Shown in pieces: positions 49,454 through 57,848 of a DNA stretch of 64,000 nt (position 1 is the first letter of the stretch; each line of letters begins with the position of its first letter). A model generated the notes under the pieces. It did not search any database. It was not told the origin of the DNA and saw nothing but the letters and a program-made list of their open reading frames with translations. Made by a program: the position numbers and the translations under genes. Location: contig CP171222.1 of NCBI GenBank assembly GCA_050908895.1, positions 1,550,001-1,614,000 of the forward strand, read 5' to 3'. This DNA is from S5-A14a sp050908895. Its GTDB lineage: Bacteria; Bacillota; Clostridia; Peptostreptococcales; Anaerovoracaceae.

Positions 49454-51202
49454 ATGAAAGAAAATATTCAAATAAGCAAAAAGCTTCCCAGATTATATAA
49501 ATACGAATACAAAGAAGATTTTCGAGCTTTTTTAAATTACTATTGTAATTTATATAGCGAAGATAATGCCTTTATTATTAAAGAAAAGAAGGAAACGAAA
49601 ACTTCCTCTGCTCAATATAGATATGTAACATTTCATCAGCTATTAAGGGATATAAATTCCCTTTCTGCTTACCTTACCGACAAAAACTTTCAGGAAAATC
49701 CAATTGCATTAATTGGCAAAAATTCATACGATTGGTTCATCAGCTATCTTGCTGTTTTAAATTATGGAAATGTGGTAGTTCCGTTAGACAAAGATCTTCC
49801 TGTAAACGAGCTAATCAGTTCTCTTGAAAGAAGTAAGACTAAAACATTGGTTTACAGTAGCGACAAGAAAAATATCATTGATGAGATAAAAAATCACTTT
49901 GCTGATTCCATTACATTTATATCTATGGATGATACAAGTTCTATGGTTGATGAGGGAAATAAGTTAATTAGCACCGGCTATGATAAACATTTGGAGAAAC
50001 AAATTGATCCCTCTGCACTGGCAGTCATTTTATTCACTTCAGGTACAACATCTGCATCGAAAGCTGTTCAACTTTCGCAAAAAAATATTTTGTCAGTATC
50101 CTATGACTGTGTCACAACAGAAGATATCAGACATGGTGATGTAAACATGGCTTTTCTACCATATCACCACACATTCGGCTCAACCGGTCAAGTAGTAATG
50201 ATTAATGCAGGTGTTACCAGCACTTTCTGTGACGGTCTTAAATATGTTCAGAAAAACTTAATTGAATACAAAGTATCATTATTTGTCTGTGTACCCCTTC
50301 TTATTGAAGCCATATACAAAAAAGTCCTCGCCGGAGTTAAAAAACAAGGTAAAGAAAAGCAACTTGCTGCTGCACTCGCCGTTTCACGAAGTCTGAAGCG
50401 TGTTGGTATTGACGTAAGGCGTAAAATTTTTAAAAATATATTAGATCAACTTGGTGGTAACCTGCGGTATATAATTTCCGGAGCTTCCCCTCTGGATCCT
50501 GTATGCTGGCGTAGTTTAAATGACTTTGGTATCACTGTTGTCCAAGGTTACGGTTTAACTGAGTCAGCTCCCGTACTGGCTGCAGAATCTCCAAAATACC
50601 AACGTAGCGGATCTTGTGGATTGTCAATGCCTTCCGTTGATATTTCTCTTTCTGACGTTAACAAAGACGGTGTTGGAGAATTAATTGCAAGAGGGCCAGG
50701 AGTTATGCTTGGCTATATGGAGAATCCTAATGCTACCGCGGATACCGTAAAAAATGGATGGCTTTATACCGGTGACCTTGCCAAAATTGATAAAGACGGA
50801 TTCATCTATATTCTAGGAAGAAAAAAGAACGTTATCGTCCTACGAAACGGCAAAAATGTATATGCGGAGGAACTGGAAATCCTTCTTGGAAACTTGCCTT
50901 TCGTTCAAGAAGTTATGGTATTTGGCCAAGATAGAGACCAAGGAGACAAAAAAACAGGTGCTCGCTCCGGCTTAGCAGGAGCAGATCCCGTGGTTACCGC
51001 AAAAATTGTATATGATGCAGAATATATGCAAAAATTCTTTTCGGCGGATACCTTTGAAGACATTGAAAAAATAATTAAAAATGCAGCAGACAAGATTAAC
51101 GATTCTATCCCTGCATACAAACAAATAAAACGATTAATATTAACCGACCAGCCAATGGAAAAGACAACTACAGGGAAAATCAAAAGGTACAAAAATAAAT
51201 AA
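49454..51202 (+). CDS. AMP-dependent acyl-CoA synthetase/ligase (long-chain-like)
   Basis: A 582-residue ANL-superfamily enzyme. Core motifs: P-loop-like ILFTSGTTSASKAVQLSQKN, A4 region MAFLPYHHTFGSTGQ, A5 VVQGYGLTESAPVLA, A7 WLYTGDLAKID, A8 FIYILGRKKNVIVLRNGKNV, and A10 KTTTGKIKRYKN with catalytic Lys. It activates a carboxylic acid as an adenylate and usually transfers it to CoA or to an acyl carrier; substrate unknown. It ends in a strong shared terminator. AAGGAGG precedes the ATG by 9 bases. Divergent from a DUF1836 gene. O-succinylbenzoate and aryl ligases have similar motifs but the length fits long-chain ligases. Confidence 0.85.
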   Translation: MKENIQISKKLPRLYKYEYKEDFRAFLNYYCNLYSEDNAFIIKEKKETKTSSAQYRYVTFHQLLRDINSLSAYLTDKNFQENPIALIGKNSYDWFISYLAVLNYGNVVVPLDKDLPVNELISSLERSKTKTLVYSSDKKNIIDEIKNHFADSITFISMDDTSSMVDEGNKLISTGYDKHLEKQIDPSALAVILFTSGTTSASKAVQLSQKNILSVSYDCVTTEDIRHGDVNMAFLPYHHTFGSTGQVVMINAGVTSTFCDGLKYVQKNLIEYKVSLFVCVPLLIEAIYKKVLAGVKKQGKEKQLAAALAVSRSLKRVGIDVRRKIFKNILDQLGGNLRYIISGASPLDPVCWRSLNDFGITVVQGYGLTESAPVLAAESPKYQRSGSCGLSMPSVDISLSDVNKDGVGELIARGPGVMLGYMENPNATADTVKNGWLYTGDLAKIDKDGFIYILGRKKNVIVLRNGKNVYAEELEILLGNLPFVQEVMVFGQDRDQGDKKTGARSGLAGADPVVTAKIVYDAEYMQKFFSADTFEDIEKIIKNAADKINDSIPAYKQIKRLILTDQPMEKTTTGKIKRYKNK

Positions 51203-51295
51203 GCTTTGTGTGTGCCGTATGAGAAAATTATTCTATTTTTTATCCCATATGGCACATAATAATGTTTCTAGAATGCATGAATTAATTCGTATATA

Positions 51296-51351
51296 AAAAG
51301 CCTTTGCATCAATTAAGATTCATCAACTGAATTTTTGATTAAAGGCTTTTT
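51296..51351. terminator. Bidirectional terminator between the ligase and murE genes
   Basis: AAAAGCCTTT (51296-51305) and AAAGGCTTTTT (51341-51351) pair around a long partly paired interior, with A runs on the left and T runs on the right, so it can end both convergent transcripts. The 220-base gap contains a second hairpin (about 51212-51255, TGTGCC/GGCACA). Confidence 0.8.
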
Positions 51352-51422
51352 ATTATTCTAAAATAAGCATAAATCTATTACAGATTTGGATTTGTATAAA
51401 TTAAAATTTACTAAAAATTCTA

Positions 51423-53000
51423 TTAGAGTTGTTTTTGTTTAAGGGCATCTTTAGCTACTCGGTTGTCACTAGGCCAGAATTCTCTTCCATTATCCCTATC
51501 AATAAAATCATCCTCGCCTTTTCCCAAAATAAGCACAAAATCTCCTTTTTTGCTCCTTTTGATTGCATCCTCGATTGCGTCTTTACGGTTAGGTATTATT
51601 GATATCTTATCATCAGGAAGATTACCCTTGATTTCTAGAGCTATATCTCTTGGATCTTCATCCCTTGAATCTTCTTCTGTTAATACAACATAATCTGAAA
51701 ACTTGTATGCAGTCTGACCCATATATGGTCTCTTTGTTTTATCTCTTTTACCTGCACAACCAAATACGGAATACACTTCAGGCCGTTTTCCGGTTTTTGC
51801 TTCTTCCTCATTGCAAACTGAAGTTATAAATTCATAAACCTTTTCCATTCCATCAACCGTATGAGCGTAGTCAACAATTGCATTTATTCCTTGTTTGTTT
51901 GCTATAGCCTCCATTCGCCCCTCTACCTGAGCAAGATTCTCCAGTCTTTGCTTAAAAGAATTGATTGAAATGCCCTGTTGATGAACTGCGCTTATAGCTG
52001 CTACAAGATTATATATATTATATTTGGCGAGTAAATTAGTCTTAATAATATGTAGTTTTTCCTCAAAATCGGAATTTCTATTATTAAAAGATTCCATAGC
52101 TCTTTCAGAAATCTCAAGAGTAAATGTACTCCCATTTCCCATTAATTTAATATTTGAAATCTTATAATCTGCCTCCGGAGACATACCATAAGTGAATATC
52201 TGACCTTTGCTAACGTCTCTTAAAACAGAGATACTATTGAGATCATCTTGGTTTAAAATTGCTACTGAATTTTCAGATAGTTCTTTAAAAAGAAGCTGTT
52301 TGGCTCTAAAATATTCATCCATAGTTCCATGGTAGTCCAAGTGATCATGAGTTAAATTAGTAAAAACTGCAACATCAAACCTGACTCCTTTAACCCTTCC
52401 CATGGCGAGTCCATGAGAACTTACTTCCATAGCTGCAGCTTCCATCCCACATTTTCTCATATCTCTTAGATTGTATTCTAAGGTAAAAATATCCGGAGTC
52501 GTGAGGTTAGGATGGCTCTTGACATTACCATATCGCAGACCAATCGTTCCCATATACCCAGTAGGAATATGAGTTTTCTCTCCATTTTCTAAAATATCTT
52601 TAATCAGACAAGCTGTCGTTGTTTTACCATTTGTACCTGTAATCCCGTACATAGTCATCTCATGACTGGGATTTCCATAAAAGTTCCCGGCTATCTTTCC
52701 CATTACATCCGTCATTAAATCTGCTTTCGTCACTCTGATAACAGGAACCATATCATTGATTGATTTGTCCACTTCTTCTGTCTGCACTATAGCAAGAGCC
52801 CCATTTTCTATCGCTTTGCTTATATACTTGTGCCCATCAGTTTCAGTACCTTTAACCGCACAAAATATCCAGCCTTTCTCAATTTTTCGCGAGTCTAAAC
52901 TTATGCCTGTGACTTCCAGTTTACCTTTAGTGATTTTATCTAAATCTGATTGAGACATTTCTATATGTTCTATATCTTTAATCACTTGAGTTATATTCAT
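51423..53000 (-). CDS. murE: UDP-N-acetylmuramoyl-tripeptide synthetase (MurE)
   Basis: A 525-residue Mur ligase. ATP-binding GITGTNGKTTT (119-129), the carbamoylated-Lys segment and VSSHGLAMGRV, Mur central DHLDYHGTM, and C-terminal VFGCAGKRDKTKRP are intact. It adds the third amino acid to UDP-MurNAc-L-Ala-D-Glu. At the site equivalent to the diaminopimelate motif DNPR, it has EDSR (444-447), keeping the Arg; so diaminopimelate is favoured but not assured. Its length is a little above the usual 490. It is not next to other mur genes; nadE lies upstream by 51 bases. Confidence 0.9.
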   Translation of the reverse strand: MNITQVIKDIEHIEMSQSDLDKITKGKLEVTGISLDSRKIEKGWIFCAVKGTETDGHKYISKAIENGALAIVQTEEVDKSINDMVPVIRVTKADLMTDVMGKIAGNFYGNPSHEMTMYGITGTNGKTTTACLIKDILENGEKTHIPTGYMGTIGLRYGNVKSHPNLTTPDIFTLEYNLRDMRKCGMEAAAMEVSSHGLAMGRVKGVRFDVAVFTNLTHDHLDYHGTMDEYFRAKQLLFKELSENSVAILNQDDLNSISVLRDVSKGQIFTYGMSPEADYKISNIKLMGNGSTFTLEISERAMESFNNRNSDFEEKLHIIKTNLLAKYNIYNLVAAISAVHQQGISINSFKQRLENLAQVEGRMEAIANKQGINAIVDYAHTVDGMEKVYEFITSVCNEEEAKTGKRPEVYSVFGCAGKRDKTKRPYMGQTAYKFSDYVVLTEEDSRDEDPRDIALEIKGNLPDDKISIIPNRKDAIEDAIKRSKKGDFVLILGKGEDDFIDRDNGREFWPSDNRVAKDALKQKQL

Positions 53001-53051
53001 ATTTACCCCTTTCCGGACCGCAAATTTACCATAATTTATTTTTTGTCAATT

Positions 53052-53825
53052 TTATTTGTCCTCTGCTTTAATTGGCCCTGAATATTCAAATGATGGCATT
53101 AACTCTAACTTAAATTTACTGCATTTTCTTTTATTGTCTATTTTATACTTAACATCTAGATTATCTATTTCCCCGGTTCTAATATATCGATCTAAAACTT
53201 CATAAGTAAATCCTAAATTATCTTCATCACTTTTCCCTGAAAGCCCATCTTCAGGAACCTTGAAAATTAACTTATCCGGCAAACCTAATGCCTGCCCAAC
53301 CTGTCTTACCTCTTGAACAGTCAAATTTGATAACGGACTAAAATCACCGGCTGCATCACCATATCTAGTTGAATAGCCTACCCAATCCTCTGACAAATTG
53401 CATGTATTTGCTACTCTGCCATTCATAGTTTGGGAAACAGCATAAACCGTTGCCATTCTTATTCTTGCCGGCAAATTAACACCGGCTTGCTGAGAAAGTT
53501 CTTTTCCCAAAGCATGTTTTGTTGCTACCTCTAGTGTTTCAACAGTTTCGCCTATATTTATAGTTGTATGTTGTATGCCCAAATGTCTCACTAGCTCTTG
53601 AGATGCATCAATATCGTGCTGTTCTCCCTGAGGCAGTAGAACACCAAAAACGCGATTTTTTCCTAAAGCCTCCGTACACAAAGCAGCTACTACTGAACTA
53701 TCTTTTCCTCCGCTTATGGCAACCACCGCAGGACTATCATTTCCATTTACAGAAAACCATTTTCTTATCCAATGAATCAAATCCCTTGTAACTTTCTCTT
53801 TATCAAATTTATATTTTTCTTCCAT
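53052..53825 (-). CDS. nadE: NH3-dependent NAD+ synthetase
   Basis: A 257-residue PP-loop enzyme: ATP-pyrophosphatase motif AISGGKDSSVV (SGGKDS 38-43), the NLSEDWVGYSTRYGDAAGDF signature of NadE, and EDGLSGKSDEDNLGF. No glutaminase domain is fused, so it uses ammonia directly. It converts deamido-NAD+ to NAD+. The ATG at 53825 is chosen for its AGGAGA site; an upstream ATG lacks one. It follows the nicotinamidase-like gene on the same strand? No: the nicotinamidase gene is just upstream (30-base gap), giving a small NAD salvage pair. Confidence 0.93.
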   Translation of the reverse strand: MEEKYKFDKEKVTRDLIHWIRKWFSVNGNDSPAVVAISGGKDSSVVAALCTEALGKNRVFGVLLPQGEQHDIDASQELVRHLGIQHTTINIGETVETLEVATKHALGKELSQQAGVNLPARIRMATVYAVSQTMNGRVANTCNLSEDWVGYSTRYGDAAGDFSPLSNLTVQEVRQVGQALGLPDKLIFKVPEDGLSGKSDEDNLGFTYEVLDRYIRTGEIDNLDVKYKIDNKRKCSKFKLELMPSFEYSGPIKAEDK

Positions 53826-53876
53826 AAAAATATCTCCTTGCTGCAAAATTCCTATACATTATATTCTTTTAGCTAG

Positions 53877-54410
53877 TTAAATTATTTCTATTTGACAAGG
53901 TTTCATTGCCTCCAAGGCAATTTTGTGACTTTCTGAGGTTACCCCTGCACATAAATCTCCCATTACCTTAATGGGCGTCTCCGGGAATGATGCCTTAAGT
54001 ACCATGGCATTGGAAATAACACATATATCCGTACAAACTCCTGTTAGAATAATCTCATCCGGTTCACCGCAAACTTTTTCTTTGATCCATGACAAAAGAC
54101 TCACATCACTAAACGAGTTCTTCATAAATGTGTTGTCTTTTGTTACAAAATTTTTTAACTGCGGAATAATTTCCCATCCATCACTGCCTTTAATGCAATG
54201 CGGAATCGGTAGATTTTTTCCTTCTTGGGTTTTTAGATAATTGTCATGGTGAGTATCCATAGTAAATAAAATATGATAACCTTGTGATTTTCTTTTTGCA
54301 ACTTCTTTGACCAGATTATCTACGATTAATTTCCCTTCCCGGTTTTTTAAGGCTCCGGTTATGAAATCTTGCTGCATATCTATAACTACAAACACCTTTT
54401 TCTCAGACAT
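53877..54410 (-). CDS. Isochorismatase-family hydrolase, probable nicotinamidase
   Basis: A 177-residue cysteine hydrolase. The triad appears as Asp11 (VIDMQQDF), Lys97 (FMKNSFSD) and Cys130 (GVCTDICV), with metal ligands expected at Asp52, His54/55 (MDTHHDNY) and His71 (IPHCIKG). This pattern matches PncA-type nicotinamidases, which release nicotinate for the Preiss-Handler route. Adjacency to nadE (ammonia-dependent NAD synthetase, which completes that route) supports the role. Other isochorismatase-like functions cannot be ruled out. Strand minus, first of the pair. Confidence 0.8.
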   Translation of the reverse strand: MSEKKVFVVIDMQQDFITGALKNREGKLIVDNLVKEVAKRKSQGYHILFTMDTHHDNYLKTQEGKNLPIPHCIKGSDGWEIIPQLKNFVTKDNTFMKNSFSDVSLLSWIKEKVCGEPDEIILTGVCTDICVISNAMVLKASFPETPIKVMGDLCAGVTSESHKIALEAMKPCQIEII

Positions 54411-54577
54411 AGTTCCACCTCATAATCCTTATAATTATACATATTTAAACCATTTTAATTATATCATTTAAGTATTCTCTTGTCTATTGATACCAGACTA
54501 ACTTGATGATATTCTATAGCTAGTAAAGTTGGAATATTATTAGAAACGATTTATTTGTTTTTAGAAAGGACATTGAA

Positions 54578-54946
54578 ATGAAAAAGATACATACAGATAT
54601 GGCTCCTAAAGCATTGGGACCGTATTCCCAGGCAATTGTTACAGGCAATCTTCTTTTTACATCCGGTCAAGGTGGTATAGATCCATCAACGGGAAAGTTA
54701 ATTGATGGACTTAAAGGTCAAACAACCCAAATAATGCATAACTTAAAAGCCATCTTAGAAGAAGCGGGAAGTGATTTTTCTAAAGTTGTTAAGACTACAT
54801 GTTTTCTAAAGGATATGAATGATTTTAAAGAATTTAATGAAATCTATGGTGAATTTTTTACCGAAAAACCTTCAAGAAGCTGTATAGCAGCTGCCGATTT
54901 ACCCGGCGGTTTTCTAGTGGAGATTGAGATTATTGCAGAGATTTAA
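54578..54946 (+). CDS. ridA: RidA family enamine/imine deaminase
   Basis: A 122-residue protein with PKALGPYSQAI, FTSGQGGIDPSTGKL, and the catalytic Arg100 in SRSCIAAADLPGG; Glu in LVEIEIIA. These residues define the RidA subfamily that hydrolyses reactive 2-aminoacrylate and related enamines to keto acids and ammonia, protecting PLP enzymes. It is a lone gene followed by a convergent terminator. Full length. Confidence 0.92.
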   Translation: MKKIHTDMAPKALGPYSQAIVTGNLLFTSGQGGIDPSTGKLIDGLKGQTTQIMHNLKAILEEAGSDFSKVVKTTCFLKDMNDFKEFNEIYGEFFTEKPSRSCIAAADLPGGFLVEIEIIAEI

Positions 54947-55007
54947 TTTTTAACATTTATTAATTTTGTTATATACATTTAATTTGGCACGATAAACTTA
55001 CGGTAAA

Positions 55008-55052
55008 AGCCCTTTATATGAAGACTTCAATGAGCTTTCTACATAAAGGGCC
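55008..55052. terminator. Convergent terminator between ridA and nhaC-type gene
   Basis: GCCCTTTAT (from 55009) pairs with ATAAAGGGC (to 55051), with AAAA before and TTT after, so it can act on both strands. Confidence 0.65.
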
Positions 55053-55091
55053 TTTCACTTATGTGCGCTTATTATATTTCTAATTTTTTAC

Positions 55092-56672
55092 TTACCAGCT
55101 AACCCTTGCGTTATTTTTTCTTCTGGTTTCTTCTTTAGTAGCCCCGGTTTTCTTATCAATTTCTACTGTTTCATAAGCGACATCCTCTTTAATAAATTCT
55201 ACTGATTCTTCTTCGCTTATTTGCTTTAATCTCATAGCTAAAGCTGTCCTATCAGATGCATTAGTCATTCTCTTACCATCTTTTCCCGCTAAGGTTAATC
55301 CGAAAAATGCCATAATCAAAACTACAATAGGCATAGTATAGTTAAATACTGCATACATACCGTATTCCTTTACTGTAACTCCCAATGTTGTAGCGATAAA
55401 TACACCACATGTATTCCATGAAATTAAAGCTGAAGTTACGGTTCCTGCACCCTCTAAAGCATTGGACAGGGTCTTAGGGTGTAATTCCGCCTTCTTATAT
55501 GTCTCAGCGTACATCCGTCCGGGTACCACTATTGAAATATACTGTTCAGGCATTGTTATATTGCTGGCTACACAAGTACCTAATGTCAATAAGATTAAGG
55601 ATGGACCATTCTTTACAAGTTTAAGAAGTTTATCAACAATAACTTCTAACTGATGAGTTGCCTCCATAATACCCCCAAACATCATAGCCAGTATGGTAAG
55701 CGATATTGAACTCATCATGTTCATCAGACCGCCTGTACTTAATAAATTGTCTAAAGATTCAACTCCCGTTTTACTTTTAAATCCATTCATACCGCTTTCC
55801 AGAAATGCACCTAAAGAAGCGTCTTTTTGAAAAATTAATCCTAGAATGAATCCTGCAATTATTCCTAAAGTTATTCCCGGAATTGCCGGAATTTTCATTG
55901 CCACAGCCACAATTACTATTATAGGCGGTAATAACAACAATGGGTTAATATTAAAAATTCCGTCCAAACCATTGCTCATTATATTAATTTGAGAGACATC
56001 ACTTGTTCCATCAGAAGAATATGATAATCCCATAATTCCAAAACTTACCAAGGCAATCACATAGGCAACTAGCGTAGGTAAGGCCATAAATTTAACGTGA
56101 GTAAATACATCCGTTCCCGCCATAGCAGGTGCCAAGTTGGTAGTATCTGATAATGGTGACATCTTATCTCCAAAATATGCCCCGGATATTGCAGCTCCCG
56201 CTGCTACCGGTGCAGGTATTCCGATACCTTGAGCAATACCGATAAGCGCAAGTCCCATGGTTCCCATAGTTCCCCACGAAGTTCCTGTCGCTAACGACGT
56301 AATTGAACATATTAGGACCGCTGCAATTAGGAATATGCTTGGTGATAATATTTTTAGTCCGTAGAAAATCATTGTAGGAACAACTCCTGCAACAAGCCAT
56401 ACACCAATTAATATGCCAATAATTGCTAGGATCATTATAGACTGCAGTGCTCTATAAATACCATCCTTCATTGAGTTCTCTATAGTTTCCCAATCATATC
56501 CCAAATACAAAGCCATAATTGCAGCTGCAACTACACCAATAAACATCGGGATATGAGGATCGGCTTCAAATACAATAATTCCGACCGCCATAATAGCAAT
56601 TAACACCATTAATGTCATCAATGCTTCCCAGACTTTAGGGAGTCTGGGAGTTCTTTTAGTTTTAGTTTCCAT
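55092..56672 (-). CDS. nhaC: Na+/H+ antiporter, NhaC family
   Basis: A 526-residue polytopic membrane protein with about 11-12 helices. NhaC-family features are the ATGTSWGTMGTMG loop, AAISGAYFGDKMSPLSDTTN and NITMPEQYISIVVPGRMY plus SWNTCG near the end. It should exchange Na+ for H+, though several NhaC members exchange malate/lactate or amino acids; SPLSDTTNLAPAMAG is the usual conserved segment. The ATG at 56672 follows AGGAGGAAGG; upstream in-frame codons are not coding-like. The C-terminal ~40 residues are charged and cytosolic. Confidence 0.85.
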   Translation of the reverse strand: METKTKRTPRLPKVWEALMTLMVLIAIMAVGIIVFEADPHIPMFIGVVAAAIMALYLGYDWETIENSMKDGIYRALQSIMILAIIGILIGVWLVAGVVPTMIFYGLKILSPSIFLIAAVLICSITSLATGTSWGTMGTMGLALIGIAQGIGIPAPVAAGAAISGAYFGDKMSPLSDTTNLAPAMAGTDVFTHVKFMALPTLVAYVIALVSFGIMGLSYSSDGTSDVSQINIMSNGLDGIFNINPLLLLPPIIVIVAVAMKIPAIPGITLGIIAGFILGLIFQKDASLGAFLESGMNGFKSKTGVESLDNLLSTGGLMNMMSSISLTILAMMFGGIMEATHQLEVIVDKLLKLVKNGPSLILLTLGTCVASNITMPEQYISIVVPGRMYAETYKKAELHPKTLSNALEGAGTVTSALISWNTCGVFIATTLGVTVKEYGMYAVFNYTMPIVVLIMAFFGLTLAGKDGKRMTNASDRTALAMRLKQISEEESVEFIKEDVAYETVEIDKKTGATKEETRRKNNARVSW

Positions 56673-56793
56673 AACCTTCCTCCTAAAAGTAAACCTTTTG
56701 AATTGTAGTAAAATATATTTTTCTTGCATATCCTGCACACATATAGCTTGTTAATTATTATACTATCTTTTACATAGATAATCAATGCATAAA

Positions 56794-56833
56794 TTAAAAA
56801 AACTATGTATATTTTTCAAAAGCATACATAGTT
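56794..56833 (-). terminator. Terminator after the FMN-dehydrogenase gene
   Basis: On the minus strand AACTATGTAT pairs with ATACATAGTT (perfect 10 bp), followed by TTTTTTT. Just after the stop codon of the gene above it. Confidence 0.9.
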
Positions 56834-56848
56834 CAAAAGTAATTTATA

Positions 56849-57829
56849 TTACATTCTTATCATAGTTGAATTGATATCTGAAATCGAATTTGCTCCACAC
56901 ATTATCATTGTATCTTTAAGTTCAGCCAGAAGTTTATCAACTAAATTTATAGCCCCCTGAATACCCTCCATATAAATCGCATTAACAAAAGGTCTTGCCA
57001 GTAAGATCCCATCTGCACCCATGGCTAGGGCCTTGAAAACATCAATTCCGTCCCTTATACCTCCATCGACAAATACTTTGCACCTTCCACCAATAGCCTT
57101 ACATATATCTGATAAAACTTCACAAGTTGATGGACACTGATCCATAACTCTTCCACCATGATTACTTACAATTATAGCCTCGGCACCTGCTTTTAAAGCT
57201 TTAAGGGCACTTTCAGGCGTCATAATTCCCTTAATTATAAGTGGAATTCCTGCTATGGATATGATATCTTTTAATTCATTAATTGTTTTTCGTCCGGCCG
57301 GTGGAATATGATTCTTTAAAAATGGTAATCCTGCTGCATCAATATCCATTGCGAAAGCTTTCGCACCGGACTTTTTTACAAGATCAAGTTTGCATTTAAT
57401 TGTCTCAATATCCCAAGGTTTAACCGTTGGAATACCTCTGCCTCCTGATTTCTTGATTGCACTACAAGCCCCTATCATAACAGACTCATCCATTCCATCT
57501 CCAGTTAATGCAACTATTCCAGCTTGATTACAACTTTGAATAAGATTCTCATTATATTCATCCTCTGTATATTTATCACCATAATGAAGTTTCACCGCCC
57601 CTACAGGTCCCGCAAAGACCGGTAAAGTCATATTATATCCAAAGAATTCTGTTTCTGTATTGGGATCTATATGACTGCCTATAACATCCATATTTAGTCT
57701 GACTTCTTTCCATTTATCATAATTTCTTATGGCTACATCGCCCATGCCTTTGGCTCCAGGTCCCGGAATTGTGTTACCGCAAGCTTTACCATTACATACT
57801 GAACACATATAGCAAAATCCGTGTTTCAT
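56849..57829 (-). CDS. FMN-dependent alpha-hydroxyacid dehydrogenase/oxidase-like protein with N-terminal Cys cluster
   Basis: A 326-residue TIM-barrel flavoprotein of the lactate-oxidase/glycolate-oxidase family: PVFAGPVGAVKLH, the catalytic His in IIVSNHGGRVMDQ, and the phosphate-binding VFVDGGIRDGIDVFKAL and MGADGILLARPF. It probably oxidises a 2-hydroxyacid such as lactate. It is shorter than typical (about 360) and starts with a cysteine-rich FCYMCSVCNGKACGN (Cys6, 9, 12, 17), suggesting an added metal or Fe-S site or a link to an electron acceptor other than oxygen, fitting an anaerobe. A 19-base gap separates it from the DUF2207 gene upstream. Confidence 0.85.
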   Translation of the reverse strand: MKHGFCYMCSVCNGKACGNTIPGPGAKGMGDVAIRNYDKWKEVRLNMDVIGSHIDPNTETEFFGYNMTLPVFAGPVGAVKLHYGDKYTEDEYNENLIQSCNQAGIVALTGDGMDESVMIGACSAIKKSGGRGIPTVKPWDIETIKCKLDLVKKSGAKAFAMDIDAAGLPFLKNHIPPAGRKTINELKDIISIAGIPLIIKGIMTPESALKALKAGAEAIIVSNHGGRVMDQCPSTCEVLSDICKAIGGRCKVFVDGGIRDGIDVFKALAMGADGILLARPFVNAIYMEGIQGAINLVDKLLAELKDTMIMCGANSISDINSTMIRM

Positions 57830-57848
57830 ATTTAATCACCTTTCTTCA

